NCBI GenBank assembly: GCA_947378905.1
Contig: CANCLV010000005.1
Span: forward strand, 1-41,969
Direction of reading: 5' to 3'
From: Opitutia bacterium
Lineage (GTDB): Bacteria > Verrucomicrobiota > Verrucomicrobiia > Opitutales > UBA953
Length of the DNA: 41,969 nt
Below the pieces are notes generated by a model. It made no database searches, was not told the origin of the DNA, and saw only the letters and a program-made list of their open reading frames with translations. This document shows, piece by piece, positions 15,867-24,747 of the stretch. The number at the start of each line of letters is the position of its first letter. Within the stretch, counting starts at the first letter, position 1. The position numbers and the translations under genes were made by a program.

Positions 15867-16241
15867 TTAGGCCTTAGGAGCTTCGGAAGGGCAACCTGGG
15901 CACTTTTCGCCATCTTTTTTCTCAGGAGCTTCTTCTTGTTTTACAGGCTCGGTCTTGGCAGGCTCAGTTGCAGGAGCGGTAGTTGGCTCGTCTTTTTTAC
16001 CGCAGCTACCACAGTGGTTTGAGATTTCGCTCTTAGGAGCTTCAGCTGGAGCAGTCGCAGGAGCTTTCTCGTCTTCCTTCTTTTCTGGAGCAGCTTCTTG
16101 CTTAGCTGGTTCAGTCTTTGCTGGTTCAGCAGCAGGAGCTGGAGCATCAGTCTTAGCAGGTTCTTCTGCGAAGGTGACAACCGAAGTCAGCGCGAGGGCG
16201 ACAGCGGCAGAGGTTAATAAACGGAGGAATGAGGATTTCAT
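15867..16241 (-). CDS. Small secreted Ala/Pro/Lys/Glu-rich repeat protein with CxxC pairs
   Basis: A 124-residue protein with a signal peptide (residues 1-25, ending V-T-F-A). The mature part is low in hydrophobic residues and almost entirely Ala, Pro, Glu, Lys and Thr, so it is probably disordered. Two near-identical segments (residues 39-61 and 93-115) are 54 residues apart. Two C-x-x-C pairs occur, C77/C80 (H-C-G-S-C-G) and C114/C117 (K-C-P-G-C-P), which look like metal or redox sites. I do not recognise the family. It is the last gene before the two-way terminator and follows a BtuF-like binding protein after 38 bases. Confidence 0.8.
   Translation of the reverse strand: MKSSFLRLLTSAAVALALTSVVTFAEEPAKTDAPAPAAEPAKTEPAKQEAAPEKKEDEKAPATAPAEAPKSEISNHCGSCGKKDEPTTAPATEPAKTEPVKQEEAPEKKDGEKCPGCPSEAPKA
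15897..16127 (-). repeat. Imperfect internal direct repeat, period 162 bases
   Basis: Codons 39-61 and 93-115 of the secreted repeat protein encode E-P-A-K-T-E-P-(A/V)-K-Q-E-(A/E)-A-P-E-K-K and closely related following residues. The copies occupy 16059-16127 and 15897-15965. The second copy ends in the K-C-P-G-C motif, where the first has K-A-P. Confidence 0.8.
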
Positions 16242-16279
16242 TTGTGATTGAGAAGGACTTAAACATCTAAAAGTTAGGT

Positions 16280-17098
16280 CTACTTTGTCAAATAATGCTC
16301 TAAATCATTGGTGGTTATGAGTTTATTCATTTTTGAGCAGGCGTTAAATAAACTGCTACTAGGCAACCAGTTACGGCCGCTGTTGGTAGAAAATATCTTT
16401 TTATTTTTTACCGCATTTACCTGCCTAACGGCCGGCAAATCCTCAAAATCCCTCAAATGGTCTGCGGATAAATCAATCGGTCCATCTACTGGTTCATTAT
16501 TTATCCATAAAATGATATCGGGGTTAAATTGAGCAATCATTTCCCAGTCACACTTAATCCATGTCATATCTGGATATGGAAGATCGTACCCGACTCTTTC
16601 TAATGGCCCCGCGAGATAAGAGTTTTTCCCTGCCATCATGCCGTCCCAAATCACTAAAAGTTTTTTTGATGACGTGCGCTGAGTGTTTTCTAAACGAGAA
16701 ATTAAATCACGAGCTAAATTTTCTTGGCGTACCGCTTCTCCGATTAAACGCACATCTTCGCAGACACTGTTTTTACTTTCGGGCGAAAGAACTAATACCT
16801 TTAACCCAGCCTGTCGGCAGCGATCGGCCCACAGTGGATTGGCGAGTCTGGGCAAAATAACCAGAGTAGGTTTTTTCTGTAATAGTTTTTCAAGATCTGG
16901 ATTAAAAGCATCGCAGTCGCGCGATGCCGAATGATGGGCGGGTAGAGGGCACCATTTTGTGGCGGCGACAATCTGTGCCGAGCAATTTAAATCAATCAGC
17001 GTTTGAGTTGCCCCCGGACTGTAACTTGCAATCCGCATGGAATCGGCAGCTACTGCCCAACTGAAACAGAAAAGCGTAAATAAAAACTGTCGAATCAT
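16280..17098 (-). CDS. BtuF-like ABC transporter periplasmic binding protein
   Basis: A 272-residue exported protein with a signal peptide (residues 1-18, ending A-V-A-A). The fold is that of helical-backbone metal receptors (PF01497, the BtuF/FhuD/FepB group): R-I-A-S-Y-S-P-G-A-T-Q-T-L at the N-terminus, K-K-P-T-L-V-I-L-P in the middle and F-N-P-D-I-I-L-W-I-N-N-E-P late. The likely ligand is a cobamide or chelated metal, but this is not shown. No permease or ATPase gene is near. The frame opens from 17149, but the ATG at 17098 overlaps the pdxA stop by ATGA and sits at the signal peptide. Confidence 0.85.
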   Translation of the reverse strand: MIRQFLFTLFCFSWAVAADSMRIASYSPGATQTLIDLNCSAQIVAATKWCPLPAHHSASRDCDAFNPDLEKLLQKKPTLVILPRLANPLWADRCRQAGLKVLVLSPESKNSVCEDVRLIGEAVRQENLARDLISRLENTQRTSSKKLLVIWDGMMAGKNSYLAGPLERVGYDLPYPDMTWIKCDWEMIAQFNPDIILWINNEPVDGPIDLSADHLRDFEDLPAVRQVNAVKNKKIFSTNSGRNWLPSSSLFNACSKMNKLITTNDLEHYLTK

Positions 17099-18012
17099 CG
17101 AGAGGATAGAATCTCGGCCAGTCTTACGGCTGCGTCGAAGCTTCCGCAATCTACTAAACCCTTTCCGGCTATTTCAAATGCTGTGCCGTGATCGGGGCTC
17201 GTGCGAACATGCTTTAGTCCTAATGTCAGATTCGCGGATGTTGCAAAATCAATGGATTTTAAAGGGGCTAGGCCTTGGTCGTGATACATTGCCGCTACGG
17301 CATCAAATTCACCTTTTAAGTGACGATAAAAAACCGTGTCACCTGAAAGTGGGCCAGTCACATCATAGCCTTCATGGCGCAACGACTCAATGGCGGGTTG
17401 AATGATTGTTTTATCTTCCGAGCCGAGTAGACCGTTTTCACCTGCGTGAGGATTTAATCCACACACGGCAATACGCGGATTTTTATCTCCAAGTTTCTTA
17501 CGAAGTTGAATGAGTGCTAAAATTGTTTGGCGAATATTTGTTGAATTAATTTGGCTCGAAACCGCTTGGAGCGGAATGTGCCACGTGACTAGTCCAACAG
17601 TCATTTTACCGCCTGCGAATGCCATCACGGGTTCTCCACTCCAGTGATAAGCAAAGAATTCGGTTTGCCCTGGGAACTTATAGCCCACTTGCGACAAATT
17701 ATTTTTGCTGACGGGTCCAGTGACGACCGCACGAAACTTTCCTTCGGCGACACCTTTCGCTGCAAATTCCATCGCAGCGATGGCGATACGACTTCCTTCT
17801 ACATCGGGCTTTCCTGGATTTACAGTAGAGTCACTCGATCCAACAGCGAAGGCTTCGGGATTTTTTATACCCAAAGTTTTTAACCAAGAAAGGGGCCCAA
17901 TGGGTGCGACCCTACTGATTAATTGTGGGTGTGATTTAATCCACATGGCAATGAGTTCGGGACCTACGCCAGCGGGGTCGCCACAGGTTAATGCAATCGG
18001 GGCTTCGCTCAT
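17095..18012 (-). CDS. pdxA: 4-hydroxythreonine-4-phosphate dehydrogenase PdxA
   Basis: A 305-residue metal-dependent dehydrogenase of pyridoxal phosphate synthesis. It oxidises 4-phosphohydroxy-L-threonine ahead of condensation by PdxJ. Family marks are L-T-C-G-D-P-A-G-V-G-P-E near the start, V-T-G-P-V-S-K-N, the H-A-G-E-N-G stretch and M-Y-H-D-Q-G-L-A-P-L-K with metal-ligand His. It overlaps lpxA upstream (ATGA) and the binding protein downstream (ATGA), so all three are probably translated in a coupled way. Confidence 0.95.
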   Translation of the reverse strand: MSEAPIALTCGDPAGVGPELIAMWIKSHPQLISRVAPIGPLSWLKTLGIKNPEAFAVGSSDSTVNPGKPDVEGSRIAIAAMEFAAKGVAEGKFRAVVTGPVSKNNLSQVGYKFPGQTEFFAYHWSGEPVMAFAGGKMTVGLVTWHIPLQAVSSQINSTNIRQTILALIQLRKKLGDKNPRIAVCGLNPHAGENGLLGSEDKTIIQPAIESLRHEGYDVTGPLSGDTVFYRHLKGEFDAVAAMYHDQGLAPLKSIDFATSANLTLGLKHVRTSPDHGTAFEIAGKGLVDCGSFDAAVRLAEILSSR

Positions 18013-18788
18013 TCGGGTTGGACGTAGCGTCCACGTTTTCCTCCTAAAAAGAAATCAAGAAATTCCAAAGCTTCTGGCGTGGTGAATTCACCAGATTTTA
18101 AGGCTGATTGTGCTAGGTCTGGGCAACTTCCATGGGGTGCATAGACGGCGTGATAGGCCTTTTTGACTTCAGTGATTACCTCATTGCTCAGCCCGCGTCT
18201 GCGCATTCCCACTAAATTTAAACCTGAGATTTGATTTCGCGAATGAGCTAGACCGTGCGGCGGAACGTCTTCTGTAATCACGGCGTTGCCAGATGTCATC
18301 GAGCCACTACCGATGCGACAGAATTGGTGAACGGCAACACCGCCACTAACAAAAGCATAATCTCCTACGCTTACGTGTCCACCTAGCATACAACCATTGG
18401 CGAGGATGACATGATCGCCAGTAATGCAATCGTGAGCCACATGAGCGCCGGCCATAATAAAATTATTTTTACCAATGCGCGTCGTACCGCCTTCAGTAGT
18501 CGCTCGGTGAATTGTGACATGTTCTCGAATCACCGTGGAATCACCGATGCTCACATTCGAAGAGGTGGTAGGTTTGAAGTGAAGATCTTGGGGGTCTCCG
18601 CCAATGACCGCAAAATGGTCCACCTTCACTTTTTTTCCAAGAACTGAACCTCTTTTGATGATAGCCTGCGCGTTAATTTCACATTCATTGCCAATGGTTA
18701 CATCAGCTTCGATGATTGCCAACGGCCCGATAATTACTGCGTTTCCCAGTCTTGCTGAAGGGTGAATATGGGCGGAAGGATGAATCAC
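18009..18788 (-). CDS. lpxA: Acyl-[ACP]-UDP-N-acetylglucosamine O-acyltransferase LpxA
   Basis: A 259-residue left-handed beta-helix enzyme that adds the first acyl chain in lipid A synthesis. The N-terminus M-I-H-P-S-A-H-I-H-P-S-A is typical, hexapeptide repeats follow to about residue 190, and G-A-H-V-A-H-D-C carries the catalytic His. The C-terminal helical domain is present. Translation starts at a GTG that overlaps the stop of the preceding gene (GTGA). No lpxD, fabZ or lpxB is near, unlike in proteobacteria. Confidence 0.96.
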   Translation of the reverse strand: MIHPSAHIHPSARLGNAVIIGPLAIIEADVTIGNECEINAQAIIKRGSVLGKKVKVDHFAVIGGDPQDLHFKPTTSSNVSIGDSTVIREHVTIHRATTEGGTTRIGKNNFIMAGAHVAHDCITGDHVILANGCMLGGHVSVGDYAFVSGGVAVHQFCRIGSGSMTSGNAVITEDVPPHGLAHSRNQISGLNLVGMRRRGLSNEVITEVKKAYHAVYAPHGSCPDLAQSALKSGEFTTPEALEFLDFFLGGKRGRYVQPE

Positions 18789-19396
18789 TTGGAGGCGGGA
18801 TTGTTGGGGAATAATTCTAGTTGGGCAGGTTTGACCATGTCGTAAACTCGCAACAGTCGTAAAAGTTGTAAGGTGTCGGAACGAGCATAGCTTTGATTCG
18901 ATTCTACATTCTGAATCATGTTTTCTAAAATCGTTCGGAATGTAATCACATGGTCAACGCCACTTTGTTTAAGCAGCGTGATACTTTCAGAACGTTGGGG
19001 TTCTTGTGCGGGTAGACCCGGCAGAATTAATATTTTAGATAAACTTTCGTTCTCAGTTTGTCTCAATTCCGCAAAAGCCACTTTGGCTGCTTCGACTGCT
19101 TCCAGTCGTACGAATTCAAGTAAGTCGCCTTTGCGGATCATCGTGGGAGTGATTGCTTTGGTAGTATGCCATGCTTTCACGGCGACAACTGCGGCGGTAA
19201 CCCCTGGAAGATCGGCGGAGAAAAGTTGAAAGGGAAGCTGGGCGTCGCGACGAGGCGATGGATTGATCACGTATAAGTCGCCCTCTTCATCGGCACGTTT
19301 TCGACGCGACTGCACGGCGTACTTGCGTGATTGGCGCACGAAGAACCCGTTCACTTCAAAGTATTCTCTTACTAGGCTGTCGTCAAAGCCCGCCAT
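18785..19396 (-). CDS. Unknown protein with a possible degenerate PD-(D/E)XK nuclease fold
   Basis: A 203-residue cytoplasmic protein I cannot assign. The N-terminal part reads like a nuclease-fold core: a helix with V-R-E-Y-F-E-V-N-G-F-F-V, then E-E-G-D-L-Y-V-I-N-P (E38 and D40), then T-A-A-V-V-A-V-K-A-W-H-T. In PD-(D/E)XK enzymes the last element would be E-x-K; here it is A72-V73-K74, so activity may be lost. The C-terminal half is helical. It overlaps lpxA by GTGA and follows rsmI after 51 bases, so it is in the same run of genes. Confidence 0.7.
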   Translation of the reverse strand: MAGFDDSLVREYFEVNGFFVRQSRKYAVQSRRKRADEEGDLYVINPSPRRDAQLPFQLFSADLPGVTAAVVAVKAWHTTKAITPTMIRKGDLLEFVRLEAVEAAKVAFAELRQTENESLSKILILPGLPAQEPQRSESITLLKQSGVDHVITFRTILENMIQNVESNQSYARSDTLQLLRLLRVYDMVKPAQLELFPNNPASK

Positions 19397-19447
19397 AGTC
19401 AGAAGATTGCCACCGAATGACCGCTCGGGTCAATCTGCGATACTTGA

Positions 19448-20176
19448 TTATAAAACGAAATCAGCCGGTGCGATGGCTACAGTGAATTCACCTTTCATGG
19501 AGCCAGCTTTCAGCAACGGCACTAATTCGCCGAGTGGGGCTGTGCGAATGGTCTCATGTAATTTAGTGAGTTCGCGACCCACACAAACAACACGCGCGGG
19601 GCCAAGAATTTCGAGCATTTCGTCCGCAAAATCAGCCATGCGATGGCAAGATTCGTGGAGTACAATGGTTTCATCACTTTGCAGTGATTGCTCGAGGAAG
19701 CGTCGACGTGCTGCTGACTTAGGTGGGAGAAATCCGACAAACCGAAATGCATTTGTAGGGAGTCCGGATGCAGAAAGCAGAGCGATGATCGCACAGGGGC
19801 CGGGTAGGGGAGTGACGATAAGTTTTCGGCGACGACATTCGCGTGTGACTCGAAATCCTGGATCGCTAATGCCTGGCGTGCCTGCGTCGGTAATTAAAGC
19901 CACCACTTGCCCCGCTGAAATTTTTTCTGCTAACTCAACGGCTACCTCTTTCTCATTATGCTCATGGTAAGCGATCATCGGTTTAGATATTCCGATGTGT
20001 TTGAGTAATCCAATGGTGACGCGCGTATCTTCACACGCGATTAAATCGCAGGCGGTTAATTCTTTTTTAATTCGGTCGGTGAGGTCGCCAAGATTTCCTA
20101 ATGGCGTAGCCACGACCAGAAGTCGTCCTGCTGCCTTGGGATTTGACCCAGGTTCATGTGAACCTGGCGTAGTCAT
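19448..20176 (-). CDS. rsmI: 16S rRNA (cytidine1402-2'-O)-methyltransferase RsmI
   Basis: A 242-residue SAM-dependent enzyme of the tetrapyrrole-methylase fold that methylates the ribose of C1402 in the ribosomal decoding centre. Seen: L-L-V-V-A-T-P-L-G-N-L-G-D, A-C-E-D-T-R-V-T, I-T-D-A-G-T-P-G-I-S-D-P-G and L-P-G-P-C-A. The frame opens from 20233, but the ATG at 20176 is preferred: it shares its A with the stop codon of the preceding small lipoprotein gene (TAATG) and gives the usual N-terminus. Confidence 0.95.
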   Translation of the reverse strand: MTTPGSHEPGSNPKAAGRLLVVATPLGNLGDLTDRIKKELTACDLIACEDTRVTIGLLKHIGISKPMIAYHEHNEKEVAVELAEKISAGQVVALITDAGTPGISDPGFRVTRECRRRKLIVTPLPGPCAIIALLSASGLPTNAFRFVGFLPPKSAARRRFLEQSLQSDETIVLHESCHRMADFADEMLEILGPARVVCVGRELTKLHETIRTAPLGELVPLLKAGSMKGEFTVAIAPADFVL

Positions 20177-20343
20177 TAGCGATAACCAGATCCGCCGGTC
20201 GGACCCATCATACCAGGAAGGCCACCCTGCCAAGAAGCGGGTTGTGCTTGTGGTAAAGTTGAATCGATAGGTTTTTCGGTGGTCTCACAACCTGCCACTG
20301 CAACTAAGACAATAGCGAGGGTGATGAGATGAAAAAACCTCAT
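20176..20343 (-). CDS. Tiny lipoprotein, 55 residues
   Basis: Starts at the ATG at 20343, 5 bases after the stop of the coiled-coil protein, and ends at a TAA that overlaps the rsmI start. The protein has a hydrophobic signal and V-A-G-C lipobox (Cys19). The mature part is about 37 residues, rich in Pro, Gly and Gln, ending in a G-M-M-G-P-T-G-G-S-G-Y-R tail. I do not recognise it. The tight packing on both sides and the clean lipobox support a real gene. Confidence 0.75.
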   Translation of the reverse strand: MRFFHLITLAIVLVAVAGCETTEKPIDSTLPQAQPASWQGGLPGMMGPTGGSGYR

Positions 20344-20348
20344 TCTAA

Positions 20349-21263
20349 TTAGTTATTAGCGAGTTTGCCAGAGATTGGCTCGAGGGTAACCACTGCTCCA
20401 TTGGAGAATTGGCCAACTTCGGAATCGACTAAAATTTGAGCAGTGCATTGAGCAGTTTGTACTGATTCAACGCGGACTTTTCCAACGTCAGCACCGTTCA
20501 CTTGAACTTTGAAAACGCTTTGTGGTTTGATGCCATTTAATTCACCAACTGAGAAGCAAACTAAACCGCTGTCGGTATCAATACGAACGATGCGTGTCTT
20601 GATGGTTTCAGGAGCAAACTCGGCCTGTAAAGAATTCACCGAAGGCTGAGAAAGTGGATCGCGAGGGTAGGAAGGCTTAGTGCCAGTTGAGCTTAAGAAT
20701 GAGTTGTAAAGCTGAGCGTAGAGTTGGACTACTGAGTTACGGCTCTCTTCAGCTTTAGTGGTCTTAGCAATTTCGGCGTCGAGTTGTTCTTTGGTGAACA
20801 TGCTCGCGGTTTTTTCTTTCTCCTTAACTAACTCTTGTTTGATTGAGTTGAGTTCAGCAGTGAGTGAATCTTTTTTGCTGGTTACGTCAGCTAATTGAGA
20901 GGTCAGTTCGTCGCGCTTACGGGTAAGTTCTGCAACGTTACCTTCGAGACCTTCAACCTTAGCATTTAAGCCTTCGATTTTGGTCTTTTTGTCGGCTACA
21001 TCGGCTTCGAGGTCTTTTTTAATTCCTTCGAGTTCAGCGATTTTGCCACGCTTTTCTTCAACGAGATTTTTGAGTTTGGATCCGATTACTTCCATGCGCT
21101 TGTCGAATTGTTTAGGCGCAGCAATTTCAGCATCCGTTACAGTCCATTCAGTGTTTTTCATTCCGGCATCAACTTTGCCTTTTAAGAGATAGGCAAAGAC
21201 GCATGCAGCAATCGCGAGGACGATTCCAAGGATTCGGATGGCGAGATTTACAGACTTATTCAT
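20349..21263 (-). CDS. Membrane-anchored coiled-coil protein
   Basis: A 304-residue protein with one N-terminal transmembrane helix (about residues 8-27) and a long coiled coil (about 55-170) rich in Lys, Glu and Leu. Its C-terminal beta domain (about 215-300) contains I-V-R-I-D-T-D-S-G-L-V-C-F-S-V-G and V-G-K-V-R-V-E-S-V. Such beta domains resemble those in some flagellar or peptidoglycan-linked proteins, but I cannot name a family. The layout suggests a protein anchored in the inner membrane and reaching into the periplasm. It follows pgi after 23 bases. Confidence 0.8.
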   Translation of the reverse strand: MNKSVNLAIRILGIVLAIAACVFAYLLKGKVDAGMKNTEWTVTDAEIAAPKQFDKRMEVIGSKLKNLVEEKRGKIAELEGIKKDLEADVADKKTKIEGLNAKVEGLEGNVAELTRKRDELTSQLADVTSKKDSLTAELNSIKQELVKEKEKTASMFTKEQLDAEIAKTTKAEESRNSVVQLYAQLYNSFLSSTGTKPSYPRDPLSQPSVNSLQAEFAPETIKTRIVRIDTDSGLVCFSVGELNGIKPQSVFKVQVNGADVGKVRVESVQTAQCTAQILVDSEVGQFSNGAVVTLEPISGKLANN

Positions 21264-21286
21264 TTTGGGGTAGGATGGATAAAAGT

Positions 21287-22864
21287 TTATTTGTGCCTGA
21301 AGGTAGTCAAACGGGGGTCCGGGTTTTCTATTGATTCAATAGAGCCGGGGTTTGACGAGGCATGCAGTAAGACTTTGAACACAAGTTCCTCCGAGCCTAC
21401 AAGTCCAATCTCTTTGCAGATATTTACAGGGGTAAACCACTGTCCTTTATGCTTATTTAAGTGCAAAATTGCGCTGGTTCGGACCTTGAGGGTTTCCGCG
21501 GCGGCCTTCTTGCCAGCCTCAACCCCAGGTTGGTGGTAGGCATTGATATTCAACAGGCTGGCGTAAAGCCCGACAGTCCGTTCGAAAAGAGCGATAATTT
21601 GACCGATAGCCTGGGCGTCGACTCGATTAATGGTTAGGGTGATGCTTCCGCGTCCACTGTCCGACAGGGCTTGGCGTGTTCCTAAAAAGAATGCCTGAAG
21701 GTAGTCGCCCGAAGTTGTGTCGGGATCGACAAACGGAGATGCGCCCTCGCGGTCCTTTAAGACTTCGATGAAGACCGCAAAAAAATTATTCAACCCGTCG
21801 CGCAGCTGTTGTACGTAAGCATGTTGGTCGGTGCTGCCCTTATTTCCGTAAACAGTAAGACCTTGATAAACTTTTTTACCACCGAGGTCTGATTCTTTAC
21901 CGAGCGACTCCATGATTAATTGCTGAAGGTAACGTGAGAACAGAAGCAGTCGGTCTTTATAAGGAAGGACGACCATGGCCTTTTTGCCCTGACCATCTGT
22001 TAAGTGATACCAAGCAAGAGCGAGTTGTGCGGCAGGATTTTTCTCTACGTTATTTTCTCGGGTGAGTTCATCCATTTTTTTTGCACCTACTAAAAGCGCA
22101 TCGATATCAATTCCTTGCAGCGCTGCTGGAAGTAGGCCGACTGGACCTAATTCACTGGTGCGTCCACCAACCCAATCCCACATAGGGAAGCGGGCTACCC
22201 ATTTTTCTTTGACCGCAATTTGATCGAGCTGACTGCCTTCGCCCGTAACTGCCACCGCATGCGCACTGAAATTTAATCCAGCTTTTTTCCAAACGAGTTC
22301 AGTTTCAATTAAACCATTACGAGGCTCAGGTGTGCTGCCCGACTTCGAAGTAACGACAACGAGCGTAGTGCCTAATTTATTGGTTAAATTTGAAAATACT
22401 CGGTCCATGCCATCAGGATCGGTATTATCGATAAAATGAATTTTTAATTTATCGGCCGCTGTGCCAAGGGCATCGGCTACGAATTGTGGTCCTAAAGCAG
22501 AACCTCCGATGCCGATACAAAGACAGTCGGTAAATTTTCCGTGCGCCCCTTGCACGGATCCGCTGTGCACGTCTTTTGCAAATTGATGAATCGATTGTAC
22601 TGCTTTTTTAATTTCTGCAGTGAGTGCGGCTTGCGGAGCTAATTCTGGTGCGCGTAACCAATAATGTCCGACCATTCTTTTTTCGTCGGGATTAGCAATT
22701 GCGCCACTTTCTAATGCACTCATATCCGCTAAGGCTTTAGCGATTGGAGCAGACATTTTTTCTTTGAATCCAGCTGGAGCAGGGGCTCGACTTAAATCCA
22801 GGGCGAATCCCAATGCTGGAAAATTTAGTAGATGCTTGCTGTAAGAATCAAAAGAGGTGTCCAC
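21287..22864 (-). CDS. pgi: Glucose-6-phosphate isomerase
   Basis: A 525-residue SIS-fold enzyme interconverting glucose 6-phosphate and fructose 6-phosphate. Seen: [26 protein letters not shown] (sugar-phosphate loop), [10 protein letters not shown] and the C-terminal [11 protein letters not shown]. The start is a GTG at 22864; no nearby ATG fits the family length. It follows ilvD after 84 bases, in which I see no clear terminator. Confidence 0.95.
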   Translation of the reverse strand: MDTSFDSYSKHLLNFPALGFALDLSRAPAPAGFKEKMSAPIAKALADMSALESGAIANPDEKRMVGHYWLRAPELAPQAALTAEIKKAVQSIHQFAKDVHSGSVQGAHGKFTDCLCIGIGGSALGPQFVADALGTAADKLKIHFIDNTDPDGMDRVFSNLTNKLGTTLVVVTSKSGSTPEPRNGLIETELVWKKAGLNFSAHAVAVTGEGSQLDQIAVKEKWVARFPMWDWVGGRTSELGPVGLLPAALQGIDIDALLVGAKKMDELTRENNVEKNPAAQLALAWYHLTDGQGKKAMVVLPYKDRLLLFSRYLQQLIMESLGKESDLGGKKVYQGLTVYGNKGSTDQHAYVQQLRDGLNNFFAVFIEVLKDREGASPFVDPDTTSGDYLQAFFLGTRQALSDSGRGSITLTINRVDAQAIGQIIALFERTVGLYASLLNINAYHQPGVEAGKKAAAETLKVRTSAILHLNKHKGQWFTPVNICKEIGLVGSEELVFKVLLHASSNPGSIESIENPDPRLTTFRHK

Positions 22865-22948
22865 GACGAACTACAATCATCGGCGACGCTCAGTTTGCAA
22901 TCTCCGATGAGTGAAAAAATCAATTTAACCCTTATTTTACCTTAATTA

Positions 22949-24637
22949 TTAGTCTCCGTCCGTCACTGCGCCTTCCGAGGCAGATGAAACAGACTTAGCA
23001 TATTTAGCTAACGCACCGCGCTTTTCTTTGCACGGACTGGGCTTCCAGTTTTTAAGACGTTGGCTAATTTCAGCGTCCGATACGGAGAGATTGATTTCAT
23101 TTTTCACCGCATCGATGGTGATGACGTCACCATTTTGAATCACAGCAAGAACGCCACCGACGGCAGCCTCTGGAGTGATGTGGCCAACCACGAATCCGTG
23201 ACTGCCTCCTGAAAATCTTCCATCGGTAATAAGTGCGACTGTTTTACCTAAACCTTTGCCCATCACGGCACTAGTAGGTCCAAGCATTTCACGCATTCCT
23301 GGTCCGCCTTTAGGTCCTTCATTGCGAATGACAATCACATGACCGTCTTTAACTTCACCTTCTAGAATACCTTTGAGTGAAGCTTCTTCGGATTCGTATA
23401 CAATCGCTTTACCTGAAAAACTATTTCCTTCTTTGCCTGAAATTTTTGCGACCGCACCTTGAGGAGCTAAGTTGCCACGTAAGATTCGTAAGTGACTGTC
23501 GGCTTTGATTGGATTGCTGAATGGACGAACAACGTCTTGGTCTGCTGCGTAAGCCTTAACGTTGGCAAGGTTTTCAGCCACCGTCTTACCCGTTACGGTT
23601 AAACATTTTCCGTGAAGCAGGCCTTTATCCAAAAGCATTTTTAATAATGGTTGGAGACCTCCAATGCGAACGAAGTGAGCCATATTATATTTTCCACTGG
23701 GCTTTAAGTCGCAAAGTACTGGAACTTTTTGTCCGATGCGTTCGAAGTCTTCGAGGCTGATTTTCACGCCTGCAGAGTGGGCCATCGCGATTAAGTGAAG
23801 AACGGCATTGGTCGATCCGCCGAGTGCAATCACAACAGTAATCGCATTTTCAAAAGATTCTTTAGAGAGGATGTCTGATGGACGAATATTTTTCTTAAGT
23901 AATTCCAAGACCGCTTTGCCCGCACGATCACAATCGGCTAATTTGTCTTTCGAGTTCGCTAACTGAGCTGAACTATCGGGTAAACTTAAACCCAGTGCTT
24001 CGATAGCCGATGCCATAGTGTTCGCGGTGTACATACCTCCGCATGAGCCTTCGCCAGGAATTGAGCATGACTCAATTTCTTTGAGTTCGCTTTCACCGAT
24101 TTGATTTCCAGCAAATTTTCCAACCGCTTCAAAGACGGTTACGATGTCGGCTGCTTTTCCGTGGTGTAATCCAGGGACGATGGTTCCGCCGTAAACGAAG
24201 ACGGAAGGGCGGTTCAGTCGCGCCATCGCCATCACGCATCCGGGCATATTTTTATCGCAACCGCCGATGGTGACGAGTCCGTCAAAACCTTCGGCGCCCG
24301 CAACCGCTTCCACAGAGTCGGCAATAATTTCGCGAGACACTAGAGAGTAGCGCATGCCTGGGGTGCCCATCGAAATTCCATCCGAAACCGTAATCGTACC
24401 AAAGATAATCGCCTTACCACCCGCCTCATCTGCTCCTTTGGCTGCTTGTACGGCCAGGCGATCGATGTGCATATTACATGGGGTGACCATGGACCAAGTA
24501 GAGGCGATGCCAACGACTGGCTTCTTGAAGTCAGCATCGGTAAAGCCCACGGCTCTCAACATTGCACGGCTAGGAGCACGGTCTGGGCCGTCCACAACTA
24601 GGGAGGAAAATTGACGTTGGTTGTTTGAATTGGTCAT
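22949..24637 (-). CDS. ilvD: Dihydroxy-acid dehydratase
   Basis: A 562-residue Fe-S enzyme of branched-chain amino acid synthesis that dehydrates 2,3-dihydroxy acids to 2-keto acids. The cluster ligands are visible in T-P-C-N-M-H, I-G-G-C-D-K-N-M-P-G-C and G-E-G-S-C-G-G-M-Y-T-A-N-T-M. The C-terminal motif is T-D-G-R-F-S-G-G-S-H-G-F-V-V-G-H. The frame opens at 24712, but the ATG at 24637 matches the family. It is divergent from scpB, with which it shares a 110-base control region. Confidence 0.96.
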   Translation of the reverse strand: MTNSNNQRQFSSLVVDGPDRAPSRAMLRAVGFTDADFKKPVVGIASTWSMVTPCNMHIDRLAVQAAKGADEAGGKAIIFGTITVSDGISMGTPGMRYSLVSREIIADSVEAVAGAEGFDGLVTIGGCDKNMPGCVMAMARLNRPSVFVYGGTIVPGLHHGKAADIVTVFEAVGKFAGNQIGESELKEIESCSIPGEGSCGGMYTANTMASAIEALGLSLPDSSAQLANSKDKLADCDRAGKAVLELLKKNIRPSDILSKESFENAITVVIALGGSTNAVLHLIAMAHSAGVKISLEDFERIGQKVPVLCDLKPSGKYNMAHFVRIGGLQPLLKMLLDKGLLHGKCLTVTGKTVAENLANVKAYAADQDVVRPFSNPIKADSHLRILRGNLAPQGAVAKISGKEGNSFSGKAIVYESEEASLKGILEGEVKDGHVIVIRNEGPKGGPGMREMLGPTSAVMGKGLGKTVALITDGRFSGGSHGFVVGHITPEAAVGGVLAVIQNGDVITIDAVKNEINLSVSDAEISQRLKNWKPSPCKEKRGALAKYAKSVSSASEGAVTDGD

Positions 24638-24747
24638 GGTATGAAAGTCTGCGGTTGTCAGTGGGACGGTCGTCCTTAATAAGGAGTTCAATGGACTTTG
24701 TGGTCCATCCACCCATTCGACAACCTGAATTTAAGACCTTCCTATCC
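24638..24747. promoter_or_regulatory. Divergent ilvD-scpB control region
   Basis: This 110-base stretch separates the ilvD and scpB starts. It holds a 6-base inverted repeat with a 6-base spacer (ATGGAC and GTCCAT, 24691-24708) and a shorter one at 24665-24674 (GACG and CGTC). Either could be an operator. No convincing -35/-10 pair or leader peptide was identified. Confidence 0.4.

Noticed and set aside
18009..18788. Proteobacterial-type lpxD-fabZ-lpxA-lpxB cluster
   Set aside because: Only lpxA is present; its neighbours are the nuclease-like unknown and pdxA.
19263..19970. A 235-codon plus-strand frame opposite rsmI and the unknown gene
   Set aside because: It crosses two good genes, is low-complexity and Ser/Arg-rich, and has no start signal or family match.
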